Of a stretch of 64,000 nt of DNA, positions 1 to 10,605 are shown piece after piece; the first letter of the stretch is position 1; each line of letters starts with the position of its first letter. A program made the translations under genes and the position numbers. This stretch comes from Tretioscincus oriximinensis. Lineage: Eukaryota; Chordata; Lepidosauria; Squamata; Gymnophthalmidae. Location: positions 100,439 to 164,438 of the forward strand of contig JAJVDF010000344.1 in assembly GCA_022410635.1 (NCBI GenBank), given 5' to 3'. The notes under the pieces are model-generated. The model was not told the DNA's origin, made no database searches, and saw only the letters and a list, made by a program, of their open reading frames with translations.

Positions 1-260
1 GCTTCAGCCATTTTAGCCTTCGCTTTACATAGAACTGCTGCTGTAATGCATATGCAGGCATTTAGTAAAGCAAACTATGCTGCCTCCATCTTGGATTCCG
101 TATTGTAAAAGGTGCTGCTACTTTATGCAGATGTAAGCGTTTGCAAGGACATACTTTGCTGTCAGAGAAGTCTGTTGATAACTAGGTGGATGTCTGCTCG
201 CTGAAAACAGTGACGGTATGAGTGGCTGATCTTAGAGAAAATTAGATCAGAGAAGCAGAG
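1..260. other. no recognised feature
   Basis: AT-rich sequence with no open frame, no splice-flanked exon and no repeat family that I recognise. It ends at the CR1 tail beginning at 261. Confidence 0.4.
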
Positions 261-774
261 AACATAAGAAGGGCCGTACTGAATTGGGCCTTAGCCCATC
301 TAATTCAGCCTTATGTCTCAACAGAGGCCCACCAATTGAACCTGGGCAATCTGAACAAAAGAAGACAAAATATGCATCCGTTCTCCACTCCCTGCTTGTT
401 GCTCCATCCTAGAGGCAGCATCCAGACATTCATCCTAGTAGCTACTTGTACCCTTGGATTCCATAAACTTGTTTAATCCTGTCTTGAAGCTATCCAGGCT
501 GTTAGCTCCCACCACCACATCTGGAAGCAAATTCCATAGGCCGATGACCCTCTGGGTGAAAAAATACATTCCTTTGTCTGTCCTCACTTTTCTGCCCATC
601 AGTTTCAAGGAAGGTCCTCTGGTCCTGGTGTTGTGCAATAGAGAAAACATTTTTTCTCTATTCACCTTATCCATCCCATGCATGATGTTATATACTTCAA
701 TCAGATCACCTCTCAAATGCTGCCTTTTAAGGCTGAAGAGGCCCAGATGTTGCAGCCTGATTTCATAAGGGGGT
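261..774 (-). mobile_element. CR1 LINE, 5'-truncated (TTCTTATG-tail subfamily)
   Basis: Read on the minus strand this is the C-terminal end of a CR1 ORF2 (RGDLIEVYNIMHGMDKVNRE, then WNLLPDVVVGANSLDSFKTG) followed by the 3' UTR and the terminal octamer-type tail, seen on + as aacataag. It is one of more than 20 copies of this subfamily in the window. It is truncated at its 5' end and not mobile. Confidence 0.88.
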
Positions 775-814
775 ATTTACCCTTCCTGTTATAAATGGTT
801 GCACATCCAATTNG

Positions 815-1795
815 AAGAATGTTTCAAGTGGGGAACCACAAGGGTCTGTGCTAGATCCAGGGCTATTTAACATATTTATAAATGATCTAGATGAAGGAAT
901 TGAAGGAAAACTTATCAAATTTGCTGATGACACAAAGCTAGGCAGTGTGGCTAATACTAAACAAGATAGAAATAGGATTCAAAAAGNTCTAGACAAGCTG
1001 GAACAATGNGCTGAAACTAANAGAATNGNATTTANNAGAGNGAAATGCAAGATCCTACATCTGGGCAAAAATAATGAAAACAGCACATATAGAATGGGAG
1101 GAATATGTCTGAGCAGCAGCACAGGTGAGAAGGACCTGGGTGTTTTGGTAGATCACAGATTAAACAAGAGTCCACAGTGTGAAGCAGCTGCAAAAAAGGC
1201 GAACACAGTCTTGGGATGTATCAAGAGGAGCATAGAATCTCGCTGACATGAAGTAATTATTCCTCTCTACAGTACTTTGGTACGACCATACTTGGAATAC
1301 TGTGTTCAGTTCTGGGGGNCCCAATATAAAAAGGACATTGATAAAGTGGAGCAAGTTCAAAAGAGAGTTATAAGGATGGTGAGTGGTCTGGAAACTATGG
1401 AGTCCTATGAGGAAGGGTTAAAGGATCTGTGGATGTTTAGTCTGCAAAAGAGAAGACTGAGAGGAGACCTGGTAGCTGTCTACAAATATCTGGTTTTTCA
1501 CAGGGCAGAGGGATCAGCATTGTTCTCATGGGCACATGGAAGGACTAGAAACAATGGGATGAAACTGCAGGGGAGGAGATTTAGATTAGAGATGAGAAGA
1601 AACTTTCTAACAGTCAGTGGGATAAACCAGTGGAACAGTTTGCCACAGGGGGTGGTGAGTTCGCCGTCACTGGAAGTCTTCAAACAGAGGCTGGACAGTC
1701 ATCTGTCTGGGATGGTTTAATGGATCCTGCTTTGAGCAGAGGGTTTGACCCTATGGCCCTGGAGGTCCCTTCCAACTCTAGGATTCTATGATTTC
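815..1795 (+). mobile_element. CR1 LINE (ATTCTATG-tail subfamily) with reverse transcriptase fragment
   Basis: The longest CR1 relic of the second subfamily. It opens inside the reverse transcriptase with [20 protein letters not shown] and FADDTK (the catalytic Asp-Asp box), continues through the thumb and C-terminus (RPYLEYCVQFWG, then NQWNSLPQGVVSS), and ends in the 3' UTR with ggattctatgattt. The frame is broken by a stop at 1244 and Ns. The Ns cluster between 987 and 1041, suggesting unresolved bases in repetitive sequence. Confidence 0.9.
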
Positions 1796-1929
1796 TGTGT
1801 AAACGTGTTTTGGGCATCCCTTAGTCTGTACTCCCTTTTTTTAATAAAGCAGATTTGGTGAAGGAGGGGCAGTCTAGTTTCTCCTGAGAGACTTGGCTCC
1901 CTCATCACCACCTGAAAGGTGACGCTGAG

Positions 1930-2130
1930 GCTTCATAGAGGCTGAGTGTATCAGTGGCTATTAGAATTCTTGCCCAGGTATTGCCTGCAAGTTTGAGAGG
2001 CAGGCAGGAGACCTCCGAAAGCCCTTTGCAGAGAACGATGGGCAGATTTTTGCCTCCGTCTTCTGCTTGAGGTGACCAGAAGAAACTGGCTTCTGGTTGT
2101 GTGAGAGATGGGATGCTGGACTAGATGCCT
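1930..2130 (+). mobile_element. degraded CR1 3' UTR fragment
   Basis: It contains the CR1 3' UTR signature (tttttgcctccgtcttctgc and gatgctggactagatg) seen in better-preserved copies, but is diverged and lacks the terminal tail, because a DNA element follows directly. Confidence 0.5.
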
Positions 2131-2136
2131 TGGCCC

Positions 2137-2668
2137 ATGGGTCAGAAACTGTGGCTCTAGAGCCACCTGCGGCTCTTTGGCCACTTGAATGTGGCTCTGA
2201 CCTCATCAGAAGAACTTGGGGGGGGGGGGGAATTTCCCCATTTTCCCTCCCTAAAATGTCCGGAAATGATCTTGGTGGTGTGTGCCATGTCCATGTCATA
2301 CAGACAAGGCGCATAGCCCCAAAAGCAGATCCAGATGTTGGCTGCTGTTGGCAAGTGGTGGACAGCGCCTGCGCACAGCCACAGGCAGGCGGCCAATTCC
2401 GGAATTGCTCTTGGTGTGCCTGGTGTCTGCAAACCTGAAAGGAAAGGAAAGGAGAGAGAAGGAAGGCAGGAAAGGAAAAGAAAGGTAAAGGAAAAAGGCT
2501 TGGAAGGGGCGGGGCTTGGGAATGGGGTGTGGCTTGGGAATGGGGTGTGGCTTGGGAAGGGGCGGGGCTTGGGAAGGGAGCGTGGTCGTGCACTCCCCGA
2601 GTCCCCCTGGGAAGGGGGCGTGGCCACAAAACCGCTGACTCCGAAAGGTTTGCCCACCTCTGCCCTGG
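2137..2668. mobile_element. non-autonomous hAT-like element, G-rich interior (copy 1)
   Basis: One end reads gtggctctagagccacctg and the other tttgcccacctctgccctgg, the sort of ends seen in hAT-derived MITEs. The same sequence recurs inverted at 10006-10592, including the sequence next to the poly-G run (2219-2230) and the purine-rich and GGGGCGTGG-type repeats. There is no transposase. Target duplications are not clear here. Confidence 0.6.
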
Positions 2669-2684
2669 GCCCTCCGTTGATGTT

Positions 2685-3035
2685 TTTATTTAGAATTTAT
2701 TTGGTGATTTATATCCTGCCCTTCACCATTGGTCCCAGGGCAGGCAGCAGAAACCCAAGAAAGAATAATAAGGATAATAAAAAATACATAAAACGTTAAA
2801 AAAGATCCATACACTCGCTCACTCCCTTCCTGGAAGGACGGAATGCAGAAGGAGCTAAGGGTCAAAAGCTGGGGAGAAGAGGGNTTTTTTAGCAAGCACC
2901 GAAAGCTATGCATTGGAGGCACCTGGCAAGACCCTAAAAGCGAGGCTGTTCCAGAGTTTGGGGCCACCACAGGGAAGTCCTTCCTACGTGCCCCATCTCT
3001 GCAAGGGGAGGAACGCCCAGAAGGCCTTCTCCTTG
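2685..3035 (-). mobile_element. L2-clade LINE 3' fragment
   Basis: On the minus strand, frame-shifted pieces of the L2 ORF2 C-terminus are visible (the RAF-VVAP-WNSLP region), followed by the A-rich 3' tail, seen on + as the ttttatttagaatttattt start. It is closely similar to 5277-5615. Only the last few hundred bases of the element are present. Confidence 0.6.
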
Positions 3036-3041
3036 AGATAC

Positions 3042-3673
3042 ACTGACCAGATTTTCTGTGGCCCAAACCGCAGTTTATTTATTTTCATGAATGTGCAAAT
3101 CACCCACCAACATGCATACCCCTCCGAAATCCTTGCCCGAGAAATCGGCAAAGCATGTAAGAATTTTTTTAAGCGTGTGAAAATTTTTGAAGTGCGTGAG
3201 AATTTTTTTTAAGTGTGTGAGAAATTTGCATTCTTTAATTTTTTGCTGAGGTGAGGGTGCCTTCAGGAGCTGCCCCCAGTTGCCAAAGCCCCCTAGTGGT
3301 GGTGCAATGAATTTTAAAATAAAAAATAAAAAAAATTCTCACACATTTCAAAAAATTCTCATGCACATCAAAACATTTCTCGTGCACTTCAAAAATTTCT
3401 CATGCACTTTTTGTTTGAAGTGTGTGAGGTTTTTTTTTTTTACTTTGGGGAGGGTGCTTGCAGGAGCTGGCCCCGGTTGCCAGAACCCCCTAGTGGTGGG
3501 GCAGTGATTTATTTTTNAAAAAATCAAATTTATTTTTTTATTTTATTTTATTTTATTTTTTTCCTCATCAAAAAATGGGAAAATGGTGCTGCCATCCCAC
3601 CCCACCCTGCGAGGGCAGGGTAGACACCCTAAAACCAGATTTCCCCCGCNCCCAACAGGGGTCATTTGGACCT
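3042..3673 (-). mobile_element. hAT-like MITE family (TAGGCTGACCAG ends), possibly two merged copies
   Basis: The left end, actgaccagattttctgtgg, and the right end, ggggtcatttgga, are the inverted counterparts of the ends at 44234 and 44639. The internal phrase ccccctagtggtgg occurs twice (about 3290 and 3488), so this looks like a duplicated or nested copy. It is AT-rich with poly-A and poly-T runs and no coding capacity. Confidence 0.65.
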
Positions 3674-4217
3674 TGAGATCTCAATGCAGAGGCAGGTCTA
3701 CAGGGGAAAAGGGACTTTTTCAGGCAGCCAGGGCCCAAGCCGTTTGCNGCCATCCTGCCCATCTGTCCAATTTGGAAGTAGCACTTTGATGTGCATTCTA
3801 GTAACCACCCATGGGGTAAAATATGGATTTAAAAGCCACAGATTTTCTTGGCCCTCGGTCCACATTCTGCCTCTCTACTGTGCAGGATTGTTGTGGGGAT
3901 AAAATGGGAGGAAGGATAATGTGTCCATTTCCTTAAGTTCACGGTAGGACAGGCAGGATAGAAATGTCAGAAGTAAATAACGACTAATCCTGCCTGACTC
4001 GTGTGATCGAAAACATCTGGGTGGATTCCACTGGCAATCCAGGCAACGTCTCCGTGACAAATCACTGGTTTTTATGGGGAAAGGGAAAAACAGACGGAAA
4101 CCCTAAACAGGGTTGTCCATGTAGATAAGTCGTGTTTTAGAAAACTCTGCTTGCTTGTGTCTGTTTGGGAGAAGACTGTCTTGCTTCCAGGAATAGTACT
4201 GGATTGATGTGTGGTGT
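3674..4217. other. unassigned non-coding stretch
   Basis: No open frame with coding character, splice-flanked exon or familiar repeat was seen between the MITE and the CR1 tail at 4222. Confidence 0.4.
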
Positions 4218-4221
4218 CACC

Positions 4222-4318
4222 ATAGAATCCTACAGTTGGAAGGAACCACCAGGATCGTGGGATCCAAACTCCTGCTCCATGCAGGATTCACTAAAGTTGC
4301 TCAGACAAATATCTATCC
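4222..4318 (-). mobile_element. CR1 3' end (ATTCTATG-tail subfamily), short
   Basis: It begins catagaatcctacagttgga, the reverse complement of the CR1 terminal octamer and last 3' UTR segment. It is about 100 bp and immediately followed by a copy of the other subfamily. Confidence 0.75.
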
Positions 4319-4349
4319 AGCTCCTGGTTTAAAATGCCCATTGAAGAAG

Positions 4350-5270
4350 AGATAAGAACATAAGAACATAGGAAGAGCCATCCTGGAACAGGCCACAGCC
4401 TATCTAGTCCAGCCTCCTGTCCCACACAGAGGCCCACCAGATGCTCNTGGGCAATCCGAACAGAGGAAAGCAAAATATGCTCCTGTTCATGACTCCCTGC
4501 AAATGGTATCTCAGGAGTCCTGCCTGTGGCTCCATCCCGGAGGCAACATCCAGACATCCATCCTAGTATCCATTTATACCCTTGGTGTCCATAAATCTGT
4601 CTAGTTCTGTCTTGAAACTATCTAAGCTGTTAGCTACCACCACCTCTTCAGGAAGTAAATTCCACAGGCCGAAGAGTAGGTGAAGGTTTTGCCTTCTGGT
4701 TCTGCGAAGTGTAGACTTCGACAGGCCCCATGCGGCTCATCATCAAANCAGTGTAGACTATGGCAGGCCCTATTCAGATGGCAAGTTCCTATTTCAAGTC
4801 CAGCATTCTGTCCCACACAGAGGCCCACCAGATACACCTGGGCAGCCTGAACAGAGGAAAGCAAAATATGCTCCTGTTCATGACTCCCTGCAAATGGTAT
4901 TTCTTGTTGCCCTTTTCTGCGCCTTCTCTAGTTCCACCTTCTCTAGATCACCCACCTCTTGTGACACCCTATTCCACTGCTTGGTTGCCCTCTCTGCCAG
5001 GAGGTTCTTTCTCATACTTAATCTGTATCTCCTCCTTTGTGCTCTTGTCCTGTTGCTTCTAGGCTTCCATGAGGACACATCGCAGGTCTCCTTCCAGTTG
5101 TCTCTTTTGCAGGCTAAATAGCTTTAGGCACTTCAGTCATTCATCACCAGTTGTGCTCTGCAGACCAACGTCTGTCAGATCTCCTCCCGGTCTTCTCTTT
5201 GGCAGACAAAACACGTCTAGATCTTTCACCGTTCCTCATAGGACATGGTTTACAAAACACTCACCATTTT
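4350..5270 (-). mobile_element. mosaic of CR1 fragments
   Basis: Several minus-strand CR1 pieces lie end to end: a TTCTTATG-tail 3' UTR (4350-4672), a second partial 3' UTR (4745-4905), and an ORF2 C-terminal segment (4903-5270, with LSMRKNLLAERATKQWNRV on minus). Breaks between them (for example aggtgaaggttttgcc at 4679) suggest internal rearrangement rather than one insertion. Confidence 0.7.
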
Positions 5271-5276
5271 GTTATG

Positions 5277-5615
5277 ATTTATTTATTTATTTAAAATGAT
5301 TTATATCCTGCCCTTCACCGTTGCTTCCAGGGTAGGTAACAGAAGATCAAGATTTAAAATAAATTGCATTTAAAAGAGTCATACTCCCCTCTGTCCCTGG
5401 AAGGACAGGACTCAGATAAGAGTCAAAAGCCTGGGTGAAGAGGTAGGTTTTTACCAGTGTAGGCACCTGGGGAGTCATTAGAGGGAGGCTGTTCCAGAGC
5501 GTGGGGCCACCACAGAGAAGACCCTCCTACGTTCCCCTGCCCCATGCATCTCTGAAAGAGAAGGGAAGGAACTCCCGGAAAGCCTTTTCTTTGAGGTCTT
5601 AGTGAACAGGCAGGT
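5277..5615 (-). mobile_element. L2-clade LINE 3' fragment
   Basis: A second copy of the element at 2685-3035, starting at the (TTTA)n tail. On the minus strand one frame gives an AF-type segment followed by WNSLP-like residues and KTYLFTQAF, as in L2 C-termini. It is 5'-truncated. Confidence 0.6.
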
Positions 5616-5621
5616 CTATAT

Positions 5622-5765
5622 GGGAGACCTTTGAACTTGCTCCAATTTATCATTGTCCTTTTTAAAAAACTGAGACGCCCAGAACTGAACACAGGATTCT
5701 GGATGAGGTTTGAGGAAGATAGAGTAGAGAGGGGTAGTTATTTTATGGGATCTTTCTTATACACC
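5622..5765 (-). mobile_element. CR1 ORF2 fragment
   Basis: A minus-strand relic of the region encoding the CR1 segment around VQFWA and VPK, seen on + as ctgagacgcccagaactgaa. It is short and has no tail. Confidence 0.55.
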
Positions 5766-5824
5766 AGTCTCAATACACAGCTCATTGGGGACAACCATTC
5801 AGAGAATGGCCTAGTTCCCAGAAC

Positions 5825-6430
5825 TGATTTAGGCTACGTTCACGTGACGTTTTTCTACCTCATTCGTAGCGGAATCAGGGAGTCTCGGGCACACGTGCTG
5901 AGTGTTTTTCAGTAGTCGACCCGCAATAAACGCCTTTTCCCCCAGAATAAACTATTGCTCAGATGTTCAGGCATCGTTCCGGAGAGCCCCGTATTCCCGC
6001 GACCACATGCGTGTGCACAAATGAAATGTGAAATGAGAACACAGCAGTTGCTTCTATTGGCTGTTGTGAGTAAAAAAAGATTCTCGAGATCAATGAGCGA
6101 TGTGTCGGAACTGGGGCATTGGTCACGGAATGTATATGTTTGGTGTGCATGGACGCACGATCACTATATTCCAAATTATAGCACCACCGGTGCTGTTTCT
6201 AAGTCGTGGTTGCCCCGAGCCTTAGTTTCTTGACCAAGAAATGGGATCCTGTTTCTGGTGGGATTCAGCCTTCTGGAGCTTCACACCTCCCACAGCTTCA
6301 AAGTTTTTGCTTTACTCGTCAGGAAAGTGGCTCAGAGGTCAGACTTTTTCTGACAGGCAAGAAATCACCCCAGGTACAAATTTGTTCCACTCAGACAGGC
6401 CTGTTTTGGAATTTCAAGCTCTAATTCAAA
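5825..6430. other. unassigned, CpG-richer stretch; possible MITE
   Basis: It starts ttaggctacgttcacgtgac, resembling the ends of some hAT-derived MITEs, and is richer in CpG than its surroundings. I could not find a matching inverted end or a target duplication, and no coding frame is convincing. Confidence 0.3.
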
Positions 6431-6620
6431 GAAGCAGCCGTGTAAGTCTGGAAACTAATTTCTAGCAAGGAGAACGAGTAGCACCTTAAAGAATAGCAAG
6501 AAAAAAGTTGGTGGATCTGAAGTAGACTTGTCTTCGAAAGCTCCTGACAGTTTTTCTTGCCAGTCTCCAAGGTGCTACAAGACCCTCTTGATAGAATATC
6601 TTGCCATCTGTCCACCTATA
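6430..6620. mobile_element. palindromic MITE fragment (gtagacttgtct family)
   Basis: It contains the phrases agcaccttaaagaatagcaa, ctgaagtagacttgtcttcg and gtctccaaggtgctac, where the two outer segments are inverted versions of each other. Related pieces lie at 22420-22620, 42446-42545 and 53000-53130. Confidence 0.55.
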
Positions 6621-6689
6621 TTTATGAGGTAGGCTTGTCTCCTGTTGCCTGTCTTTTTAATCATAATCATAATAAACACTAACATTTAT

Positions 6690-6900
6690 TTGTAACTCTC
6701 CTTTCACCAAAGGGTGGCTCGCATAGCCTTTGTTGCTTTAACCACAACTGACACCCTGTGAAGTAGATATGGCTGAGAGAGTTCCAAAGATCTGTGATTA
6801 GCCCAAGGTCATCCAGTTTGCTTCAAGGATGAGTGTGGAATCAAACCAGGGGACTACCAGATAAGAGTCCAACACTCTAACCACTGCACCAAACTGGTTC
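6690..6900 (-). mobile_element. Sauria-type tRNA-derived SINE
   Basis: The minus strand begins with the tRNA-like head (ccagtttggtgcagtggtta, carrying the A box) and has the conserved body acttcacagggtgtcagttg. The 3' tail is degraded. This family is characteristic of squamate reptiles. Confidence 0.75.
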
Positions 6901-7025
6901 TTAGTCTCTGAGGTGCTATGAAAACCCTTGTTAGAATATCTGTCCGTCNGTCTCTATCTGTCTGCTGTCCATCTGCTCCTGCTTCCTACCTTTTTTATTA
7001 GTCTCTAAGGTGCTATGGGACCTCT

Positions 7026-7800
7026 TTGGAACAGGTTTTTCAAAATATTTCCGTAATCCCTACCAAGAAGACTTGTTTTACATGTGCCCATGGAATTAGC
7101 TGAGGTTCAGTTTTTAAGGATGGTTGATTTTTCCATTCCCGCTGCTGGAAAAGATAGAACTGTTCAGGCAGCCAGCTGGACGAGTTGAAGGCATTTCCCC
7201 ACATTCTTTCTTTGTTCTCTCCAAAACACGGATGTTGCCTGTGGTCCACCAATGCTGGGTGTAAGTTACAGCGGCAACTGCTGCCATTCGACGGTCCTTC
7301 TTGCCAGCAATTAATTGCAGGGGTTGAAGGACAGCGTCCAGCCAGGATGGCTTGAGAAGAGGTTGGAACAGCCAACGTGCTCATTGGACAAAGGCCACTT
7401 TTCCTGTACGCCTAATTTTGACCTCTTTCTCCCTCTTTGACCTTCGATCTGGGATGTAACCCTAGCCTGATCCTCGAATTCCAGGCAGAGGCCACAAGAA
7501 TTCTTGGCATGGCGCCTTAAGTAAAATGTCTGGTGGTTTTGTCAACTTCTGCGATGTGACGCAGGGCTTTAGGCCAACTTACGGGCCTTGTGTGGACACC
7601 GTCTCCAGTGTCAATTTGCTTTGGATTAAGGGCCTCCCTCGTCCTCTTCAAGAGGGCCTAAATTCGTCAAGGAGAGAGGTCTGTCCCAGCCGGTTGTTTG
7701 ACCATGAGGGTTTTGTGGAATGTTCTTGCAAACTTACAGGAAATCGGCATGCAGAAGTTCAACATAAGATCTGCTTTGTTTTTTTCTCAGCAGCCTTATA
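7026..7800. other. unassigned non-coding stretch
   Basis: Open frames of 91 and 114 codons exist on + and - but show no family resemblance, no splice signals and no codon-like periodicity that I can recognise. No repeat family was identified. Confidence 0.35.
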
Positions 7801-7958
7801 AGGTCCTGTCCCCACTGAGCCTTATTCTGGGTTTTTTCTCTGGACAAAGCTTGGCCATCCACATGCCAGTGTACACTATGGCAGTCCCCATTAGCATGTG
7901 GATGGCAGGCTCCTTTTCTGAGATATCGCTCAGAATAAGGCTCAGTGGGGTCAAGGCC
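7801..7958. mobile_element. palindromic MITE with about 27-bp inverted ends
   Basis: A perfect 20-bp inverted pair (ccccactgagccttattctg at 7810-7829 and its complement at 7931-7950) sits inside longer imperfect inverted ends. The interior phrase cttggccatccacatgccag recurs in other copies. A related copy is at 43917-44045, with degraded ones near 37130 and 13818. Confidence 0.7.
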
Positions 7959-8044
7959 TAAGCGTGGAAGAATGAAAGAGGTTTTTAAATTAACCTATAC
8001 AATCCCAAATGACTTTGGCCCCAAATATCTAAAGGAATGCCTTC

Positions 8045-8235
8045 TCCCATAATAGAATGGTAGCTATGAGGTTAAGAGCTTCGGTGTTTCAACAGAGATG
8101 TCAGAGTTCGAGGCCCATGTGTCAAGCATGGAGAGGGGTGAGCCTTCAGCTTCACCCAACCCAGCTGTTTGAAAGCAATTGGGCAAAAAATAACCTTGTA
8201 AGCCACTCTTTGAGTCCCTAGAATAGGGTACTGTT
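8045..8235 (+). mobile_element. degraded tRNA-derived SINE (second family)
   Basis: It shares gggtgagccttcagc, the ccagctgtttgaaagcaatt segment and ccttgtaagcc with better copies at 13532 and 30815. The tRNA-like head is diverged. Confidence 0.5.
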
Positions 8236-8503
8236 ATTTATTTGTTTATTATTTATTTGTACTTATATCCCGCCCTACACCTGAAAGTCTCAGGGCGGCC
8301 CACCATAGGGGTGTGTGCGCACATAGCTTTTGATGCTTTCTCCACAACTGACACCCTGTGAAGTAGGTGAGACTGAGAGAGTCCAAGGAATTGTAACTGG
8401 CCCAAAGTCACCAGCTGGCTTTCAAGGAAGAGTGGGGAATTGAACCAGGAGACGACCAGATAAGAGTCCAACACTCTAACCACTACACCAAACTGGCTCT
8501 AGA
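8236..8503 (-). mobile_element. Sauria-type SINE, near full length
   Basis: The + strand starts with the (TTTA)n tail and tatatcccgccctacacctg, and ends actctaaccactacaccaaa followed by ctggctct, the complement of the tRNA-like head. Body and tail are both present. Confidence 0.85.
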
Positions 8504-8984
8504 AACCAGAAATTTGTTTGGCTCTAGATATAGAAACCAAATTCTCCTTTTTCTCTGTTTCTTCTTCTCCTCCTTTGCACCAAGCCCTCCTGGCTGTTCC
8601 ATCGTTCCCAGTGATAAGGATGATGAGAATCTAGGATTGGGCCTTTCTGGTGGGGGCCCCCGTGGAATGATTTCCACCTTGAGATATGGCGGGCTGCTTT
8701 ATGGCAGGTCTTTAGAAAAACTCTGAAGACACATTATTTGCCCCGGCCTTGTATTGAATAAACATTTCCTCCCCCGTAGTGTGTTTTACAGGGTTGTCTT
8801 TCTGTTTTTATAAGCTGTGAGCAGCCCTGAGTTCTTCAGGTTGAGGGTGAAATAAAAATCCAGATATACAGATAAGGGCCCCTCTTGAGGTCAGTAGCCA
8901 ACGCGGCTTTGATAAGTCTGAAAGAATAACAACAAATTATGGACTCTGTACCAAGAACAGTTAGGATGGACATGGNAAAGAGAT
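8504..8984. other. unassigned non-coding stretch
   Basis: It contains an AATAAA-type motif near 8757 and T-rich runs, but no exon, repeat or regulatory element that I can support. Confidence 0.3.
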
Positions 8985-9460
8985 TTTATTTTTTTCCTCC
9001 AGAGCGTCTTTGGTCTATGGAATTTACTTCCAGAAGAGGTGGAAGCAACCTGGATAGGTTTAAGGCAGGAATAGACATGTTCGTGGAAGCCAAAGGTACA
9101 AATAGATCCTAGGATGGATGCCTTTGGGGTGGAGCAAGAGGCAGNATTCCTGAAGTACCATCTGCAGGGACATAAGAACATAAGAACATAAGAAGAGCCA
9201 TCCTGGATCAGGCCACAGCCCACCTAGTCCAGCATTCTGTCCCACACAGAGGCCCACCAGATGCCCCTGGGCAGCCTGAACAGAGGAAAGCAAAATATGC
9301 TCCTGTTCATGACTCCCTGCAAATGGTATTTCAAGAGTCCTGCCTGTTGCTCCATCCCAGAGGCAACATCCAGACATCCATCCTAGGACCCATTTATACC
9401 CTTGGTGTCCATAAACCTGTCTAGTCCTGTCTTGAAACTATCCAAGCTGTTTATCCACAA
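8985..9460. mobile_element. CR1 pair, + fragment joined to - fragment
   Basis: 8985-9170 is a + strand CR1 (ctatggaatttacttccaga, then the 3' UTR). It stops after ccatctgcaggga and is directly followed by the minus-strand tail of another copy (acataagaacataag), running to about 9460. Both are the TTCTTATG-tail subfamily. Confidence 0.8.
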
Positions 9461-9470
9461 ATCCAAGGGA

Positions 9471-9832
9471 GTTGTGAGTAGCGTTGCCATACATCCCGGT
9501 AAACCGGGACAGTCCCGGTTTGGGGGACAATTTTACTGTCCCGTCTGGGTTTGCAAAAAGCAGTTAAAAATTCCGGGTTGCTGCCGCCGCCGCTAACACA
9601 CACACCCCCCCCCCCCCGCTGCTAACGCCGCCGGCAACATCAGCAACACTCCCTGAATCTGAACAGGGCGAAAGAAAGAAGCAACTGCGCTCGTGCATGC
9701 ATGCGCACGGACGCTTGTGAGGCAGGCAGGAAAGAGGTTCTGCCTGNCTCGCTACGTGTGCAGGCGTACGCACCCCCACCCCACCCCCGTCCCAGTTTTG
9801 GGTTGCCATAATAGGGCAACCCTAGTTGTGAG
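9471..9832. mobile_element. hAT-like DNA transposon remnant with perfect 8-bp target duplication
   Basis: The element spans 9479-9824 and is flanked by gttgtgag at 9471-9478 and 9825-9832. The ends, tagcgttgccatac and ggttgccata plus gggcaaccctA, form short inverted repeats. The interior is CpG- and GC-rich (9575-9790) with a poly-C run, and no transposase frame is visible. An 8-bp duplication and TAG ends fit the hAT superfamily. Confidence 0.75.
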
Positions 9833-9955
9833 GCTTTTACCTTTTTCTGCTTGAGATGCCCAGGTGGGCCCCTGTGTGGTGTAGAAGCCTGGACTAAATG
9901 GGCTACGGTCCCATCCAGCAGGGCTCCTCTGAGGTTCTTATGTCTATATAACCAG
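9833..9955 (+). mobile_element. CR1 3' UTR fragment
   Basis: It reads ctttttctgcttgagatgcc, then ggactaaatgggctac, and ends gttcttatg, the 3' end of the TTCTTATG-tail subfamily. Confidence 0.75.
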
Positions 9956-10005
9956 CCCAAACACTATCAGGCCTCATTTGGTCTCCCACATGCCACGGCC
10001 TACAC

Positions 10006-10592
10006 TAGGGACAGGCAAACGTCTTGGAGTCCAGAGTCATTGTGTGCCCATGCCTTCTTCCCAGGGTGGCACGGGGGCCATTTCCTCTTCCCAAGCTACA
10101 CCCCTTTCTGAAGCCCTGCCCCTCCCCAAGCCTTTTTCCTTTACCTTCCTTTTTCTTTCCTGCTTTCCTGCCTTCCTTCTATCCCTTTTTCTTTCCTTTC
10201 AGGTTTGCAGACACGGGGACACCAAGAGCAATTCCAGACGTTGCCCCCTGCCTGACGGAGCCGCCTGCCTGTGGCTGTGCGCATGTGCTGTGCGCCGCTC
10301 ACCAAAAGCAGTTTCAGGCCTGGAAACTACTGTTGGGACGCAGCATGCGCAGTGTGAGGCAGGCAGCGGACGCTTGCTGCCGATGTCTAGAAATGCTCTT
10401 GGGGGGGGGGGGGGTGTTCCTTGTCTGGATGACACAGACATGGTGCGCACTACCAAGATCAGTTCCAGACACTTTGGGGAGGTAAAACGGGGGGAAATCC
10501 CCGCCCCCTGGGGTTCTTCTGGTGGGGCCAGAGCCACACTCAAGTGGCCAAAGAGCCGCAGGTGGCTCTAGAGCCACAGGTTCTGACCCATG
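10006..10592. mobile_element. non-autonomous hAT-like element (copy 2, inverted to copy at 2137)
   Basis: It starts tagggacaggcaaacg and ends gtggctctagagccacagg followed by ttctgaccc. The interior matches the inverted element at 2137-2668. The flanks gcctacac and gtctatac agree at 6 of 8 positions, a possible decayed target duplication. Poly-G run at 10399-10413. Confidence 0.6.
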
Positions 10593-10605
10593 GTCTATAC
10601 TAATA

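Noticed and set aside
2335..2799. 154-codon + frame and 222-codon minus frame near 2 kb
   Set aside because: They lie in a GC-rich hAT-like repeat with a second inverted copy at 10 kb; no conserved protein and low-complexity Ser/Pro or Lys/Gly composition.
9590..9790. CpG island or DAPK2 promoter
   Set aside because: The GC-rich patch lies wholly inside a hAT-like element with a perfect target duplication, and has no promoter motifs or adjoining exon.
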